Notes: generated from the sequence alone by a model not told the origin. A stretch of DNA of 64,000 nt from Desertimonas sp963786985 (GCA_963786985.1 CAWBBL010000031.1:62001-126000), one strand, 5' to 3'. Numbered from the stretch's first letter, positions 7,947 to 17,646 are shown. Numbers and translations are program-made.

Positions 7947-8969
7947 CTAGCAGCTCTCGTCGAGCTGCTCTTCGTGGCGGTGGTCGGCCGCGAGCATGAC
8001 GAGATGGTCGCGATCGACGGTGTTGAACGGGACGGCGGCGACGCGACACGCGGTACGAGCACGCAACGTGGACGTTCGGGTGCCCCCTTCGAGTTCCGCC
8101 CGCTCACCGAGAACGGCCCCAGGGCCGACGTCTGCCACCTCGGTGCCGTCGACGTCGACCGCCAGCACGCCGTCGAGTAGGAGGAACAGGTCGCCGCCGG
8201 CCGCGCCCTGTTCCGTCAGTGTCGTGCCCGCCTTCAGCGTGCGGATCACCGGCTTGGCCGCACCGTGCATCAGGGACCCGGCGAGCTTGCGCTCGAGTGC
8301 GGTCTCGACGGCGCTGACGAGGGCCGGCGACTCCTCGTCGCCCCACGGGGTGTGCTTGCCGAAGGCCTTGCCGGCCCAGTCCTTGTAATCGATCAGCCCG
8401 GTCTTGGCGATCAGCACACCACCGTCGTCATACACCCAATGGCGCGGGAACGGCGACGCCCCGACGAGACGGCACTCGCTGCGGCCGTCGGCGTGCAGCG
8501 TGAGCTCGAGCGTCGACCACGCAATCGGGGCGAGGTACTGCACGAACGGCGGGCGGCGGACCGCTCGTGGTGTGGGGACACCAGTGCGTCCGCCGGCGGA
8601 CTGCGTGAAGCGCGCCCATCCGTCGCCGACCTCGTGGTCGAGCTGACGGTCGGGCAGGCTGACGGCGGCGATCGAGAAGCGCTTACCGAAACGGACCGTC
8701 GTCGAACCGATCAACCCTCCGCCGCGGTAGCCGGCGGCGACGACCGAGCCGTCGTCGCCGAACTCGGCGAAGGCCGCCAGATGGTTGGCGAACCGCAACC
8801 GATCGGCAGCTCGCAGCGCCTCCAGCGTCGAGGGGATGTCTGCACCGAGGTCGTCGGGCGGGGCGTCGTCGTAGTGGCTGAACCCGAGCTCGAAGGCCCC
8901 CTTGGTCATGCCCGCGACGGCCTCGGAGGGAATCCACGAGATGCTCGTGACCGAGCTTTCGATGCGCAT
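7947..8969 (-). CDS. Protein with C-terminal cyclic-nucleotide-binding domain
   Basis: 340 residues. The N-terminal ~210 residues are of unknown type, rich in beta-strand pattern (WSTLELTLHADGRSECRLVG). The C-terminal ~120 residues form a cNMP-binding (Crp/PKA-type) domain: LFLLLDGVLAVDVDGTEVADVGPGAVLGERAELEGGTRTSTLRA. This includes the phosphate-binding-cassette position (GERAELEGGTRT). No helix-turn-helix or enzyme domain follows. The ATG at 8969 is chosen because CAGGAGG lies 7 nt upstream; a longer open frame to 9059 would run through a dispersed repeat. Coupled to the downstream MBL hydrolase. Confidence 0.75.
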   Translation of the reverse strand: MRIESSVTSISWIPSEAVAGMTKGAFELGFSHYDDAPPDDLGADIPSTLEALRAADRLRFANHLAAFAEFGDDGSVVAAGYRGGGLIGSTTVRFGKRFSIAAVSLPDRQLDHEVGDGWARFTQSAGGRTGVPTPRAVRRPPFVQYLAPIAWSTLELTLHADGRSECRLVGASPFPRHWVYDDGGVLIAKTGLIDYKDWAGKAFGKHTPWGDEESPALVSAVETALERKLAGSLMHGAAKPVIRTLKAGTTLTEQGAAGGDLFLLLDGVLAVDVDGTEVADVGPGAVLGERAELEGGTRTSTLRARTACRVAAVPFNTVDRDHLVMLAADHRHEEQLDESC

Positions 8970-9061
8970 CGGCAACCTCCTGTTTCCGCCAACCCTGGCG
9001 CCGAGTCTGAGGGAGACTATCCACCACCAACTGTTTGCGTCAGCGAAACGACCGTTCATTG

Positions 9062-9084
9062 CGTTCCCCGGCCACGCAGGCCGT
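9062..9084. repeat. Single copy of the 30-bp repeat unit that is triplicated at 48146-48235
   Basis: CGTTCCCCGGCCACGCAGGC, followed by CGT, is identical here and in two of the three units near the sigma/anti-sigma pair. The identity extends left through TTCATTG, and a TTTGCGTCAGCGAAxCG-like word lies close by at both places. It lies in the 204-bp gap 8970-9173, in which I see no gene. Confidence 0.7.
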
Positions 9085-9173
9085 GACTGCTGGCGTTCTG
9101 AGACCGCCGAGCGGACAGTCTGTGACCGGGTGGTGAGCGCAGAATGGCTGACGATGATCGATCGGGGGCCGAG

Positions 9174-10728
9174 TCAGTCCAGACAGCCGGTGCGCACGAG
9201 GGCAACGGTGCTCGGCACGTCGCGTTCGGCGAAGGCCGCTTGGGCGGCACGGGCGTCGGCCTCGGTCGCGAAGTACACGCTCACGGTCACCGAGCCCGCA
9301 GCTGCGCCCGCCGCGGCGGCCGCTCCTTCGTCGCAGCCCGTCTGGCCGGTCGCATAGCCGACGTCGTGGGCGGCCTGGACCGCCGCGACCAACGCCGGGT
9401 CGTCGAGCGCCGGGGCGGCGCCGAGGATCGCCGCCCAGATCTCGCAGCCCTGGCACAACGGCGGGCTGTCCTCGGGGAACCCAGGCACCTCTGGAGTCGG
9501 GTCGAGCTCCCAGGGATCGACGACACCGCTGCCATCGTCATCCGTGCCGTAGACGAAGTCGCCGGTCAACGCCGGCCAGGTGCGCGGTCCGACGAGCCCG
9601 TCGACCTCGAGACCGGCGGCGCCTTGGAACTCGCGCACGGCGGCCTCGGTGCGCGGCCCGAAGTAGCCGTCAACCTCGAGCTCCGGGGTGACAGAACTGC
9701 GCAGGGCGAGCTGGACGACTCTCACCGCTTCACCGGAGTCACACAGCCGCAACGGGTACTGGTCGTTGTCGTCGTACTCGTCGCAGACCCGGGCGTTGGC
9801 GAGCGCCTCATCGAGTCGGGCCAACTCCACCGTGTCGCCGACGCGCCGGGCAAACACGGTGCCGCCGATGTCGCTGGCGACGACCTGCCAGCCCGTCGGC
9901 ACGGTGTGCCAGGCGCCCGTTCCATCGGCGGCGAGCACGGCGATCACCGGCAGCGTGGACGAGAACTCGTCGCCCTCGATCGGTGGGCCGACGTAGGTCC
10001 AGTACACGCCCACGCCGTCGGACGTCGGGGCAGGCGGGGACTCGCCGGCGAACTGCGGCTGCCACGCGGGGTGGCGCTCGATCGCCAGCGGCCACTGCCG
10101 GGACCCGTCGGTCACGACGTTGTTCTCGTCGATCTGCCAGAGCGGGCCGGCGTCCACGGTCACGGGCGCGCCGGACACGTCGACGTGGTCGATCATCACG
10201 GCGCCCGGCTGCCGGGCGCGATCGACGATGCCGTCCGGGGTGCTGCCGAACGTGCCGGTCGGCAGCTCGAGGTAGAGCGACGGGTCGGCAACCGGTTGAC
10301 GGGCGACGACCTGGCCGGCGGTGGAGCCCGCCAGCGAGACGGCGACGAACTCGAGGGCCGCGCCGGCCGGCGCCGTCGAGCCCGTAGACCACCGGGCCCG
10401 GCGTGGCGACGAGGAGCTTCGGAGTGACGTCGAGGGTCACGGAGGACGCGCTGCCGTCGCGGGCGACGACATAGGCGATCGGCTGGCGCTCGTCGATGAG
10501 GATCACCCCCCCGTCTGCGAGCACGGCCGCCTGGGGCACGATCGTGCCGACCTCGAACTCGGTATCGACTGGAACCTCGACAGTGGCGTAGGGCACGAGG
10601 TTGAGTGCCGGGGGAAGGTCGGCGTAGCTCACAGCGATCGGCTCGCCCGACGGCGCTGCACCGATGACGCCGGGACTCGCCACCGTGCCACACACGAGAG
10701 CGGCCGCGACGATCCCAGTTCGGCGCAT
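9174..10728 (-). CDS. Secreted peptidoglycan-binding-domain protein, split by a one-base frameshift
   Basis: The N-terminus (ATG 10728) is a signal peptide (MRRTGIVAAALVCG ... GVIGAA). A long region of unknown type follows, then a PG_binding_1 domain (LRLCDSGEAVRVVQLAL ... GYFGPRTEAAVREFQ ... VDGLVGPRTWPAL). After that comes an EF-hand-like acidic loop (DDDGSGVVDPWEL) and a C-terminal domain ending in TGCLD. The frame changes near 10375 in a GGCGCCGGCCGG tract; both sides continue as good protein (VVYGLDGA / PAGAALEFVAV). The product should be exported and bind cell-wall peptidoglycan. It is followed, with 47 bp between, by the iron ABC operon on the same strand but with no sign of coupling. 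Confidence 0.75.
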
Positions 10729-10775
10729 GTTTCCGACCGTACCCGTCGAGTGGGTAGCGGCAACCGCGCGGCAGG

Positions 10776-11663
10776 TCAGGCCGGGCTGGCGTTGGCGAAC
10801 AGCGCCGCCTCGGCGTCGGCATCCACGGGCGGCGCTTCGGGGCGCTCGGCCGCGCCATGGCGTCGACGGGTCGGCACCGGCACGACCATCGGTGTGCCGG
10901 TCAGCGGGTCAGGGAGCACGCGGCTGGCCAGCCCGAACACCTCGGCGACGAGCGCAGCGTCGACGATGTCGCTCGGTGGACCCTCGGCGACGATGGTGCC
11001 ACAGCCCATCGCCACGAGGTGGTCCGCGTAGCGACAGGCCAGGTTGAGGTCGTGCAGGACCATCACGATCGTTCGCCCGTCACGTTCGTTGAGGTCGGCG
11101 AGGAGGTCGAGCACCTCGACTTGGTGGGCCAGGTCGAGGAACGTCGTCGGCTCGTCGAGCAGCATCAGCGGAGCGCCCTGGGCGAGGGCCAGGGCGATCC
11201 ACGCCCGCTGGCGCTGGCCGCCCGACAGCTCGTCGACGAGCCGGTCGCCGAGCTCGGTCATCCCGGTGACGGCGAGTGCGTCGTCGACCGCCGCGGCGTC
11301 TGCCGGCGACCATTGGCGGAACCAGCGTTGGTGCGGGTGGCGGCCACGGCCGACGAGGTCGGCGACGGTCAGGCCGTCCGGGGCGTTCGGCTGCTGGGGC
11401 AGGATCCCGAGACGGGCGGCGACGGCGCGGGTGGAAAGCTTGGCGATGTCCTGGCCGTCGAGGAGCACCGAGCCGCTCGTCGGTGCGAGCAGCCGGGCGA
11501 GGCCGCGCAGCAGCGTCGACTTGCCGCAGGCGTTGGCGCCGACGATCCCCGTCACCTTGCCGGTGGGGATCGACAGCGAGAGTCGGTCGACGATCTTGCG
11601 GTCGTGGTAGCCGAGCGACACGGAGACGGCGGCGAGGGTCGGGTGGGTGTCGGGCACCGTCAT
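10776..11663 (-). CDS. Iron-siderophore-type ABC transporter ATP-binding protein (FecE-like)
   Basis: 295 residues. Walker A GANACGKSTLL, Q-loop LGILPQQ, signature LSGGQRQRAW, Walker B LMLLDEPTTFLD and switch His in VLHDLNLACRYADH are all present. The sequence between signature and Walker B is typical of FecE/FepC. The start overlaps the stop of the upstream permease by 4 nt (ATGA), showing translational coupling. It energises uptake through the two permeases encoded upstream. The ~35-residue C-terminal extension is low-complexity. Confidence 0.9.
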   Translation of the reverse strand: MTVPDTHPTLAAVSVSLGYHDRKIVDRLSLSIPTGKVTGIVGANACGKSTLLRGLARLLAPTSGSVLLDGQDIAKLSTRAVAARLGILPQQPNAPDGLTVADLVGRGRHPHQRWFRQWSPADAAAVDDALAVTGMTELGDRLVDELSGGQRQRAWIALALAQGAPLMLLDEPTTFLDLAHQVEVLDLLADLNERDGRTIVMVLHDLNLACRYADHLVAMGCGTIVAEGPPSDIVDAALVAEVFGLASRVLPDPLTGTPMVVPVPTRRRHGAAERPEAPPVDADAEAALFANASPA

Positions 11664-12739
11664 CCTCCAGTGAGTCCGCGGCCGGACCGGGCGATGAGGT
11701 AGAGCAGGTACGGCGCCCCGAGCACCGCCGTCACGACGCCCACGGGCAGTTCGGTGGGGGCGAAGATGCGCCGGGCGACGAGATCGGCAGCGACGACCAG
11801 CAAGGCGCCACCGGCGGCAGCCGGCAACAGACCGAGCGAGCGCCCGCCGACGAGCTGGCGGGTGATCTGCGGGGCGATGAGGGCGACGAACCCGATCGGG
11901 CCGGCGGCCGCCGTGGCCACGGCGGCGAGGGCGACGCCGGCGAGGAGCAGCACCGCACGCGAGCGCTCGACGCGGACGCCGAGGCCGCGGGCCGCGTCGT
12001 CTCCGAGCTCGAGGGCGCGGAGCTGGCGGGAGACGACGACGACGATCGGGACGACGACTGCAAGCGTGATGGCGATCGGGCGCAGGTCATCCCAGGTCCG
12101 TCCGTTGAGGCTGCCGGTCAGCCACACGACGGCCTGTTGGGCGTCGTAGATCTCCGCCCGGGTGAGGAGGTACTGGACGAGGGCGTTGAGGATCGCCGCT
12201 ACCCCGATGCCGACGAGGATCAGGCGGTAGCCGGTGACGCCCCGACGGTACGCCAGCAGGTAGGTGGCGATCGACGTGATCGTGGCTCCGGCGAGCGCCG
12301 CGGCGGTGACGGCGGTACCGCTGGCCTGCACGACCACGATGGCGAACACGGCGGCGACCGCCGCCCCGGCGTTGACGCCGATGATGTCCGGGCTGGCCAG
12401 TTGGTTGTTGGCCAGCCGCTGAAAGATCGCCCCTGACAGACCAAACGCGGCACCGACCGCCAGACCGGTCAAGCCGCGGGGCAGGCGCAGCGTGCGGATG
12501 ATGAACTCCTGCTCAGCCGTGCCGTCACCGTTCAGTGTCGCCAACACGTCGGACAGGGCGATCGGGAAGTCGCCGACCGTCAGCGACCACACGAACACAC
12601 CGAACGCCGCCGCGCTCAACACCGTCGTGACGGCTAGCGCCCGAACGTGGACCCGCGTCGTGACGCCGAGCGAACGAGCGTGCACGGTGAGCATGCGATC
12701 GCCACGACGACCGCTCAGCGCCTGCGTGGCAGCCGTCAT
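11660..12739 (-). CDS. Iron-siderophore-type ABC permease (FecCD family), second subunit
   Basis: 359 residues with about nine membrane helices and FecCD marks: LRLPRGLTGLAVGAAFGLSGAIFQ, NNQLASPDIIGVNAGA, and C-terminal PTELPVGVVTAVLGAPYLLYLI. The ATG at 12739 is taken as start; upstream residues in this frame are antisense to the first permease. It lies 19 bp after that permease and overlaps the ATPase gene by 4 nt. It should pair with the first permease to make the heterodimeric channel. No binding-protein gene lies in the window. Confidence 0.88.
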   Translation of the reverse strand: MTAATQALSGRRGDRMLTVHARSLGVTTRVHVRALAVTTVLSAAAFGVFVWSLTVGDFPIALSDVLATLNGDGTAEQEFIIRTLRLPRGLTGLAVGAAFGLSGAIFQRLANNQLASPDIIGVNAGAAVAAVFAIVVVQASGTAVTAAALAGATITSIATYLLAYRRGVTGYRLILVGIGVAAILNALVQYLLTRAEIYDAQQAVVWLTGSLNGRTWDDLRPIAITLAVVVPIVVVVSRQLRALELGDDAARGLGVRVERSRAVLLLAGVALAAVATAAAGPIGFVALIAPQITRQLVGGRSLGLLPAAAGGALLVVAADLVARRIFAPTELPVGVVTAVLGAPYLLYLIARSGRGLTGG

Positions 12740-12758
12740 GGGGAGCGACGTTCCATGG

Positions 12759-13808
12759 TCATAACTGCACCAGGTGGCGACGACGGACGAGGACGACGAA
12801 GAACGGGGCGCCGATGATCGCCGTGACGATCCCAACTTGAATCTCGCCGGGCCGGGCCACGACGCGCCCGATCACGTCGGCGCCGAGCAGCAGGGTCGGC
12901 GCGAGGACCATCGACCACGGCAGGATCCAGCGGTAGTCGGGCCCACAGATCGCTCTGGCGACGTGCGGCACGGTGAGCCCGACGAAGGCGATCGGCCCGG
13001 CGGCGGCCGTCGCCGCCCCACACAACAGCACGACGGCGAAGGCGGCGACGACGCGCACGAGGGCGACGCGTTGGCCGAGGCCGCGGGCGACGTCGTCGCC
13101 GAGCGCCAGCGTGTTCAAACCCCAGCCGACCCCGAGGGAGAGGATTGCACCGACGGCGAGGAACGGGACGACGTCCCAGATGATGCTGTCGTCGCGTCCG
13201 GCGAGCGACCCGACGACCCAGAACCGGAACTGATCGAGGGTCGTGACGTCGAGGAGCAGGATCGCCGACGTCAATGACGACAACAGGGCGGCGACCGCCG
13301 TGCCCGCGAGGGCCAGCTTCAACGGCGTCGATCCGCGGTGGCCGAACGAGCTGAGCCCGTAGACGACGGCGCTGGCGATCGCTGCCCCGGCGAGGGCGAA
13401 CCACACGTACCCGCTGAGCGTGCCGATGCTGAAGGCACTGATCCCGGCGACGACGGCCAACGACGCCCCGGCCTCGATGCCGAGCAGCGCCGGGTCGGCC
13501 AGCGGATTGCGGGTGACGCCCTGCATCACGGCGCCGGCCAGACCGAGGGCGGCGCCGACGAGCAGCCCGATCACCGTGCGCGGCACGCGCAGCGAGCGAA
13601 CGATGAGGTGGTCGTTGTTGTGCGGGTCGAACTCGTTGAAGGCGTCCCACACGGTCTGCAGCGGCATCGCCTTGGCGCCGTACGCCAGCGAACACGCCGT
13701 CACGGCAGCGAGCAAGGCGATGGCTCCGACGAGCCCCACCGACCGGGTCCATGCCCGCGAGTGGACGGTCGGACGTCGCGCCACCACACCGGCGACCGCT
13801 ATCGACAT
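12759..13808 (-). CDS. Iron-siderophore-type ABC permease (FecCD family), first subunit
   Basis: 349 residues with the family helices and motifs LRVPRTVIGLLVGAALGLAGAVMQ, RNPLADPALLGIEAGAS and the C-terminal PGEIQVGIVTAIIGAPFFVVLV. The ATG at 13808 has GAGGAGAAAG about 9 nt upstream. It heads the three-gene operon permease, permease, ATPase. An AT-richer patch resembling an iron-dependent (IdeR/DtxR) operator lies 45-64 bp upstream. Together these favour ferric-siderophore import; cobalamin or haem cannot be excluded from the permease alone, but a riboswitch-linked B12 set exists elsewhere in the window. Confidence 0.88.
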   Translation of the reverse strand: MSIAVAGVVARRPTVHSRAWTRSVGLVGAIALLAAVTACSLAYGAKAMPLQTVWDAFNEFDPHNNDHLIVRSLRVPRTVIGLLVGAALGLAGAVMQGVTRNPLADPALLGIEAGASLAVVAGISAFSIGTLSGYVWFALAGAAIASAVVYGLSSFGHRGSTPLKLALAGTAVAALLSSLTSAILLLDVTTLDQFRFWVVGSLAGRDDSIIWDVVPFLAVGAILSLGVGWGLNTLALGDDVARGLGQRVALVRVVAAFAVVLLCGAATAAAGPIAFVGLTVPHVARAICGPDYRWILPWSMVLAPTLLLGADVIGRVVARPGEIQVGIVTAIIGAPFFVVLVRRRHLVQL

Positions 13809-13852
13809 CGTTTCGGCTTTCTCCTCGTCGTCGCGCCCGTGCTGCGCTGCAG

Positions 13853-13872
13853 CGAATGTTCAGCAACCCTAA
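13853..13872. promoter_or_regulatory. Possible IdeR/DtxR-type iron box upstream of the FecCD operon
   Basis: Read on the minus strand, TTAGGGTTGCTGAACATTC matches about 11 of 19 positions of the known IdeR consensus TTAGGTTAGGCTAACCTAA, including the TTAGG half and AAC of the second half. The position, 45-64 bp before the first permease start, fits an operator. Confidence 0.35.
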
Positions 13873-13935
13873 CAGTGAGTGAGAAGGCTTCTCAAAGGAC
13901 CCGACGGCTGGCGCCGTGCTACGAATGCGGACGGC

Positions 13936-14394
13936 ATGGCGTACTGGCTGCTGAAGTCCGAACCCGACGTCTTCGGCTACGACCATCTCGTCGCCGCCCG
14001 GCGCGAGCCGTGGGACGGCATCCGCAACTATCAGTCGCGCAACCATCTCCGGGCGATGCGCAAGGGCGACCAGGCGATCTTCTACCACTCGTCGACGAAC
14101 CCGCCAGGGGCGGCCGGGATCTGCAAGATCGTCAAGGAGGCCGAGCCCGACCCGACGCAGTTCGATCCATCGGCCAAGTACTACGACCCGGCCTCCAAGC
14201 CCGAGGACCCGCGCTGGGACCTCGTGACCGTCGCCCCGGTGAGGAAGCTGCGGTACGTGCCGCTCGACGAGCTGCGGGCGATGCCGGAGCTGGCGAACTC
14301 CCGTCTGTTGGCGAAGGGCAACCGGCTGTCCGTGCTGCCGCTCACCGACGAGGAGTTCGCCGCCATCGTCAGCGCCGGCAGCCGCCGGCGCTGA
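13936..14394 (+). CDS. EVE domain protein (modified-base-binding, PUA-like)
   Basis: 152 residues covering a whole EVE domain: MAYWLLKSEP at the start, YDHLV, WDGIRNYQSRNHLRAMRKGD, FYHSS, GICKIVKEAEPDPTQFDP, and a C-terminal LSVLPLT. EVE proteins bind modified bases (such as 5-methylcytosine derivatives) and are frequently found with restriction or RNA-modification systems. Here it stands alone. Its stop abuts the lipoprotein stop on the other strand with zero gap (TGATCA, 14392-14397). The start is the ATG at 13936, where the homologous N-terminus begins; no clear Shine-Dalgarno sequence. Confidence 0.9.
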   Translation: MAYWLLKSEPDVFGYDHLVAARREPWDGIRNYQSRNHLRAMRKGDQAIFYHSSTNPPGAAGICKIVKEAEPDPTQFDPSAKYYDPASKPEDPRWDLVTVAPVRKLRYVPLDELRAMPELANSRLLAKGNRLSVLPLTDEEFAAIVSAGSRRR

Positions 14395-15200
14395 TCACGC
14401 CTCCGACGTCGGGGTCGACGCCGGCGTGGACGTCGCCGTCGGACAACCGGTGCCCAACGTCTGGAGCAGCGTCCCGGCCGTCGACACCACGTTGCCGAGC
14501 GCAGTGACCGCCGAGCGCACGCTGCCGCCGTTGCCGATCGCCCCGACCGCGGTCTCCAGTTCGGCGATCGCGTCCTCGACGGTCTGCACCTGACTGCGCA
14601 GCTCCTCGCCGGCCGCCGAGCGGACCGCGCTCGAGGTCCTCTTTGACCGCGTCGATCGCGTCGGTGACCGCGCTCGTACCGCCAGACAAGACGCCGCTGA
14701 TGCTGACGTCGCCGAGCGCCGAGATCGAGTCCGACAGTTCGGCGCGGGCCGCGCACACGTCGCTGGTCGGGACACTGGAGCCAGGGGCGCTGGAGTCCGG
14801 CGCGCTGGACGCTGGAGCACTGGGCTCCGGGGTGCCGGCTGGGCCCGTCGATGCGGAAGCGTCTTCGCCAGGGCGCTTCCGTCGTGGCTGCGCCAGCGGC
14901 ATCGGTGGCCGCGCTTGTCGCCGTCGCGTCGCCTGCCGCCGTCGTGTCGACGCTGTCGACCCCGGCACCGGTCGTGGCGACACCCTCGGCGGCCGTCGTC
15001 TCGGCGTCGATGTCCGCTACGGCGGTCGTGTCCGCCGCAAGCGCCTCGGCCGCGGTGGTCTCGGCGGCCGCTCCGATGACGGCCGCGCTCGTGTCCGACG
15101 CGGCGTCGTCGTCATCGTCGCCACATGCCGCGAGCACCAAACTGACGGCCAGGCACACGCCTGCGATCCGAATGACTCGAGTCCGCTCGCCGCTCAACAT
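14395..15200 (-). CDS. Secreted lipoprotein with Ala/Thr/Ser-rich linker, split by two frameshifts
   Basis: The ATG at 15200 is preceded by GGAGGT at good spacing. A lipoprotein signal ends at the lipobox LVLAAC (Cys26), followed by a run of Asp. A long low-complexity linker rich in A, T, S and D comes next. The C-terminal part has amphipathic heptad-like segments (ELSDSISALGDVSISGVL, QVQTVEDAIAELETAV, SAVTALGNVVSTAGTLLQ) and ends PTSEA. Reading needs frame changes near 14873 and 14632; all three pieces have the same composition and one continuous logic. Anchored to the membrane outer face; function unknown. Convergent and abutting with the EVE gene. Confidence 0.65.
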
Positions 15201-15300
15201 TGGCTACCTCCGTGATGTTGCCGCCCAGCATGCCACGCGCCTGCATCCTTCACGGTTGGTTCTGTCGCCCGCCGGGACGATCGTCGCCGCCTTACCCCGC

Positions 15301-15343
15301 GCGATGAGCGATGACAGCCGTAGAGCCCGTCATCGCTCATCGC
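15301..15343. terminator. Perfect 15-bp inverted repeat downstream of the LuxR-type regulator
   Basis: GCGATGAGCGATGAC (15301-15315) and its exact complement (15329-15343) flank a 13-nt loop. It lies 27 bp after the stop of the regulator gene (minus strand), in the 169-bp gap before the lipoprotein start. A terminator is likely; a palindromic operator is the alternative. Confidence 0.55.
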
Positions 15344-15369
15344 ACCGACGAACCCGTCGCCTCGCGTCG

Positions 15370-17646
15370 TCACACGTGCTCGAGCAGGCCGAGCTCGTGC
15401 ATCCTGTCGATCGTCTCGCTGCGTGACGTGACCCCGAGCTTGCGATAGATCGAGATCGCCTGCGTCTTCACGGTGTGGCGGGAGACGTACAGACGCTCGC
15501 CGATCTCGCGGAACGAGAGGTGCGTCGGCAGCAGTGGGAGCAGCCGCAGCTCGGCAGCTGTCAACGAAGACGCCCCCGGCGCACCGGTCCGGATCGTGGC
15601 GACCTTCGCCAGCAATGCGGCGGCACGCTCAGGCAGCGTCCCGAGCGCCGGCCGCTGCTGAAGGATGTCCTCAGCCTGACGAAGGACGGCGCGAGCGCCG
15701 CCGGGATCCGCTAGCGCGAGGTACGCCAGCGCCATCTCGAGCAAGGCCTGGACCGACAACACCGGGAGCGCGTAGCTGAGCAGCGGTCGCATGTGCGCGG
15801 CCAAGGCGACGAACTCGCGGCCTTCGGCAGTGTCACCGCGATGCAGCGCCACTCGGGCCGCCGACGCGTAGACGAGGCAACTCGTCCAGTACTCCTCGAA
15901 GTGCCCATCACGAACGATCGCAACGGCCCGGTCGGCAAACGCCGCGGCGGCCGTCCAGTCGTCGCGTTCTGCCGCCACGATGCACCGCTCTGCGAGGAGG
16001 ATGGACACAGAGGGTTGGTTGCCCGCCAGGACCGCAGCGTCGACCGCCCGGCAGAGGAAAGCGTCGGCGTCGTCGAGGTCGCCCTCGAGGAGGTGGGCGA
16101 GGGCCTCGACGTGGAGCATCGTCGATCGATACGGACTGTCCGGCGTGAGCCCCTTCCACGCCATCTGGGCGTCGTGGCGCATCGCCTCGACCCCGTTGCG
16201 ACACAACAATGCGCGCAGATACGCGAGGGTGGCATCGAGCGTGTTGCCGTCGGAGAGCGTCCCCGACGCAGACGTCCGCTCGGCGGCGTCCGCCCAGCGC
16301 TCAGTGCTCGACGCGCGACCAGCCAAGGCGTGCATCAGCGCCCCGTGAACGGCGATCGCCGGGAAGTCATCGAGAAGTCCATTGGTTTCGAACCAACTCA
16401 TCCAGCGCAGCACCGTGGTGCCTCGCCCACTCGCCCACACCGGGTTGGCCAACTGCAACACGAGCCGTGCCACCCGATGGGCATCACCTGCCTGCTGGGC
16501 GTGCTCGATGGCAGCTTCCGGCTGGCCGTTCGTCTCGCTCCAGGTGGCCGCCCGGAGGTGCAGCTCGGCGACGTTGGAAGGCTCGCGACGCCGTAGCTCC
16601 GACAGCAGCAGGTCACGGAACAGCTGGTGGTAGCGGAACCACTCACGACGGCGGTCGAGCGGGACGACCAACAGGTTGCGGCTCTCGAGCCGCTCGAGGA
16701 CGGTGCTCGAGCGCTTTCCACCGACCACCGCGTCGCACAGCGGACCGCACAGGCGATCGAGGATCGACGTGCGGGTGAGGAACAGCACCTCGGCGCGAGA
16801 CACACGGTCGAGAAATTCCGAACGCAGGTAGTCCCCCATGAATCGGTCGTCGCCGGTGAAGGTCGTTCCGATCTCGGTGGATGAACCGCCCGCCTGTATC
16901 GCGAGGGCGGCGAGGTACAGCCCGACCGGCCAGCCCTCGGTCCGCCGGACAAGCTCGGCGACGTCCGCTTCGGACAGCTCGACACCGACCGCGCTGAGCA
17001 GTGAACTCGCCTCGTGGTGGCCCATCGACAGGTCGTCGACTCCCACTTCCACGAGACTGCCCTGAGAGCGCAGCCGCGCCGCCGGCAGCGGCAAGGCATC
17101 CCGTGAGCCAATGGCGATCTGCGAGCCCTCCGGCAACCCGACTGCCAGTGCGGCGACGGCGTCGAGGCTTTGGCGGTTCGTCACCGCCTCGAGATGGTCG
17201 AGAACGAGGGACACGGGTTGTTCCATGTCGGCCATCGCAGCCGCCAATCGTCGGGGACCCGTGACCTCGGCACCCGACGCGGTGATCGTTCGGAAGACCG
17301 CCGGGTGGATGCGCTCGATGCGGTGCAACGCCACGGCGACGTAACTGAGCAGAACCGCCGGATCGTTGTCGTGAGCGTCGGCGGAAATCCAACCGACGGG
17401 CGTCTGTGTGCGTTCAGCCCACTGCGCGAGCAACGTCGTCTTTCCGTACCCCGGCGGAGCAACGACCGAGATCACGGGCGACGTGTCAGCGGTGGCCAAC
17501 CGTTCGACGAGGTCCGCCCGCGGCACGATGCCTGGCCGCACCGGAGGTGGATGGAGCTTGGAGTCTGCGAGGTCGAACGACAGCTTCGGCATCCTCCACT
17601 CGGTACGCCGACGGGAAGTCGAGCCACGGCCCGTTTCCCTGGTCAT
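15370..17646 (-). CDS. LuxR-family regulator with MalT/LAL-type ATPase and TPR-like region
   Basis: 758 residues. The N-terminus matches the MalT pattern (DSKLHPPPVRPGIVPR, about residues 28-43). A STAND-type NTPase follows with Walker A APPGYGKTTLLAQW, an acidic Walker B-like segment (VSLVLDHLEAV) and the RxxGWPVGLYLAA region. The middle is helical repeats of the TPR type. The C-terminus is a LuxR helix-turn-helix (FREIGERLYVSRHTVKTQAISIYRKLGV). Such proteins activate transcription after an effector triggers ATP-dependent assembly. The start at 17646 is chosen over the ATG at 17592 because TACGTT lies 7 nt upstream. No neighbour indicates its inducer or targets. Confidence 0.88.
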   Translation of the reverse strand: MTRETGRGSTSRRRTEWRMPKLSFDLADSKLHPPPVRPGIVPRADLVERLATADTSPVISVVAPPGYGKTTLLAQWAERTQTPVGWISADAHDNDPAVLLSYVAVALHRIERIHPAVFRTITASGAEVTGPRRLAAAMADMEQPVSLVLDHLEAVTNRQSLDAVAALAVGLPEGSQIAIGSRDALPLPAARLRSQGSLVEVGVDDLSMGHHEASSLLSAVGVELSEADVAELVRRTEGWPVGLYLAALAIQAGGSSTEIGTTFTGDDRFMGDYLRSEFLDRVSRAEVLFLTRTSILDRLCGPLCDAVVGGKRSSTVLERLESRNLLVVPLDRRREWFRYHQLFRDLLLSELRRREPSNVAELHLRAATWSETNGQPEAAIEHAQQAGDAHRVARLVLQLANPVWASGRGTTVLRWMSWFETNGLLDDFPAIAVHGALMHALAGRASSTERWADAAERTSASGTLSDGNTLDATLAYLRALLCRNGVEAMRHDAQMAWKGLTPDSPYRSTMLHVEALAHLLEGDLDDADAFLCRAVDAAVLAGNQPSVSILLAERCIVAAERDDWTAAAAFADRAVAIVRDGHFEEYWTSCLVYASAARVALHRGDTAEGREFVALAAHMRPLLSYALPVLSVQALLEMALAYLALADPGGARAVLRQAEDILQQRPALGTLPERAAALLAKVATIRTGAPGASSLTAAELRLLPLLPTHLSFREIGERLYVSRHTVKTQAISIYRKLGVTSRSETIDRMHELGLLEHV

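Noticed and set aside
9144..10427. 427-codon open frame on the plus strand
   Set aside because: Antisense to the PG-binding protein gene; no domain and typical shadow composition.
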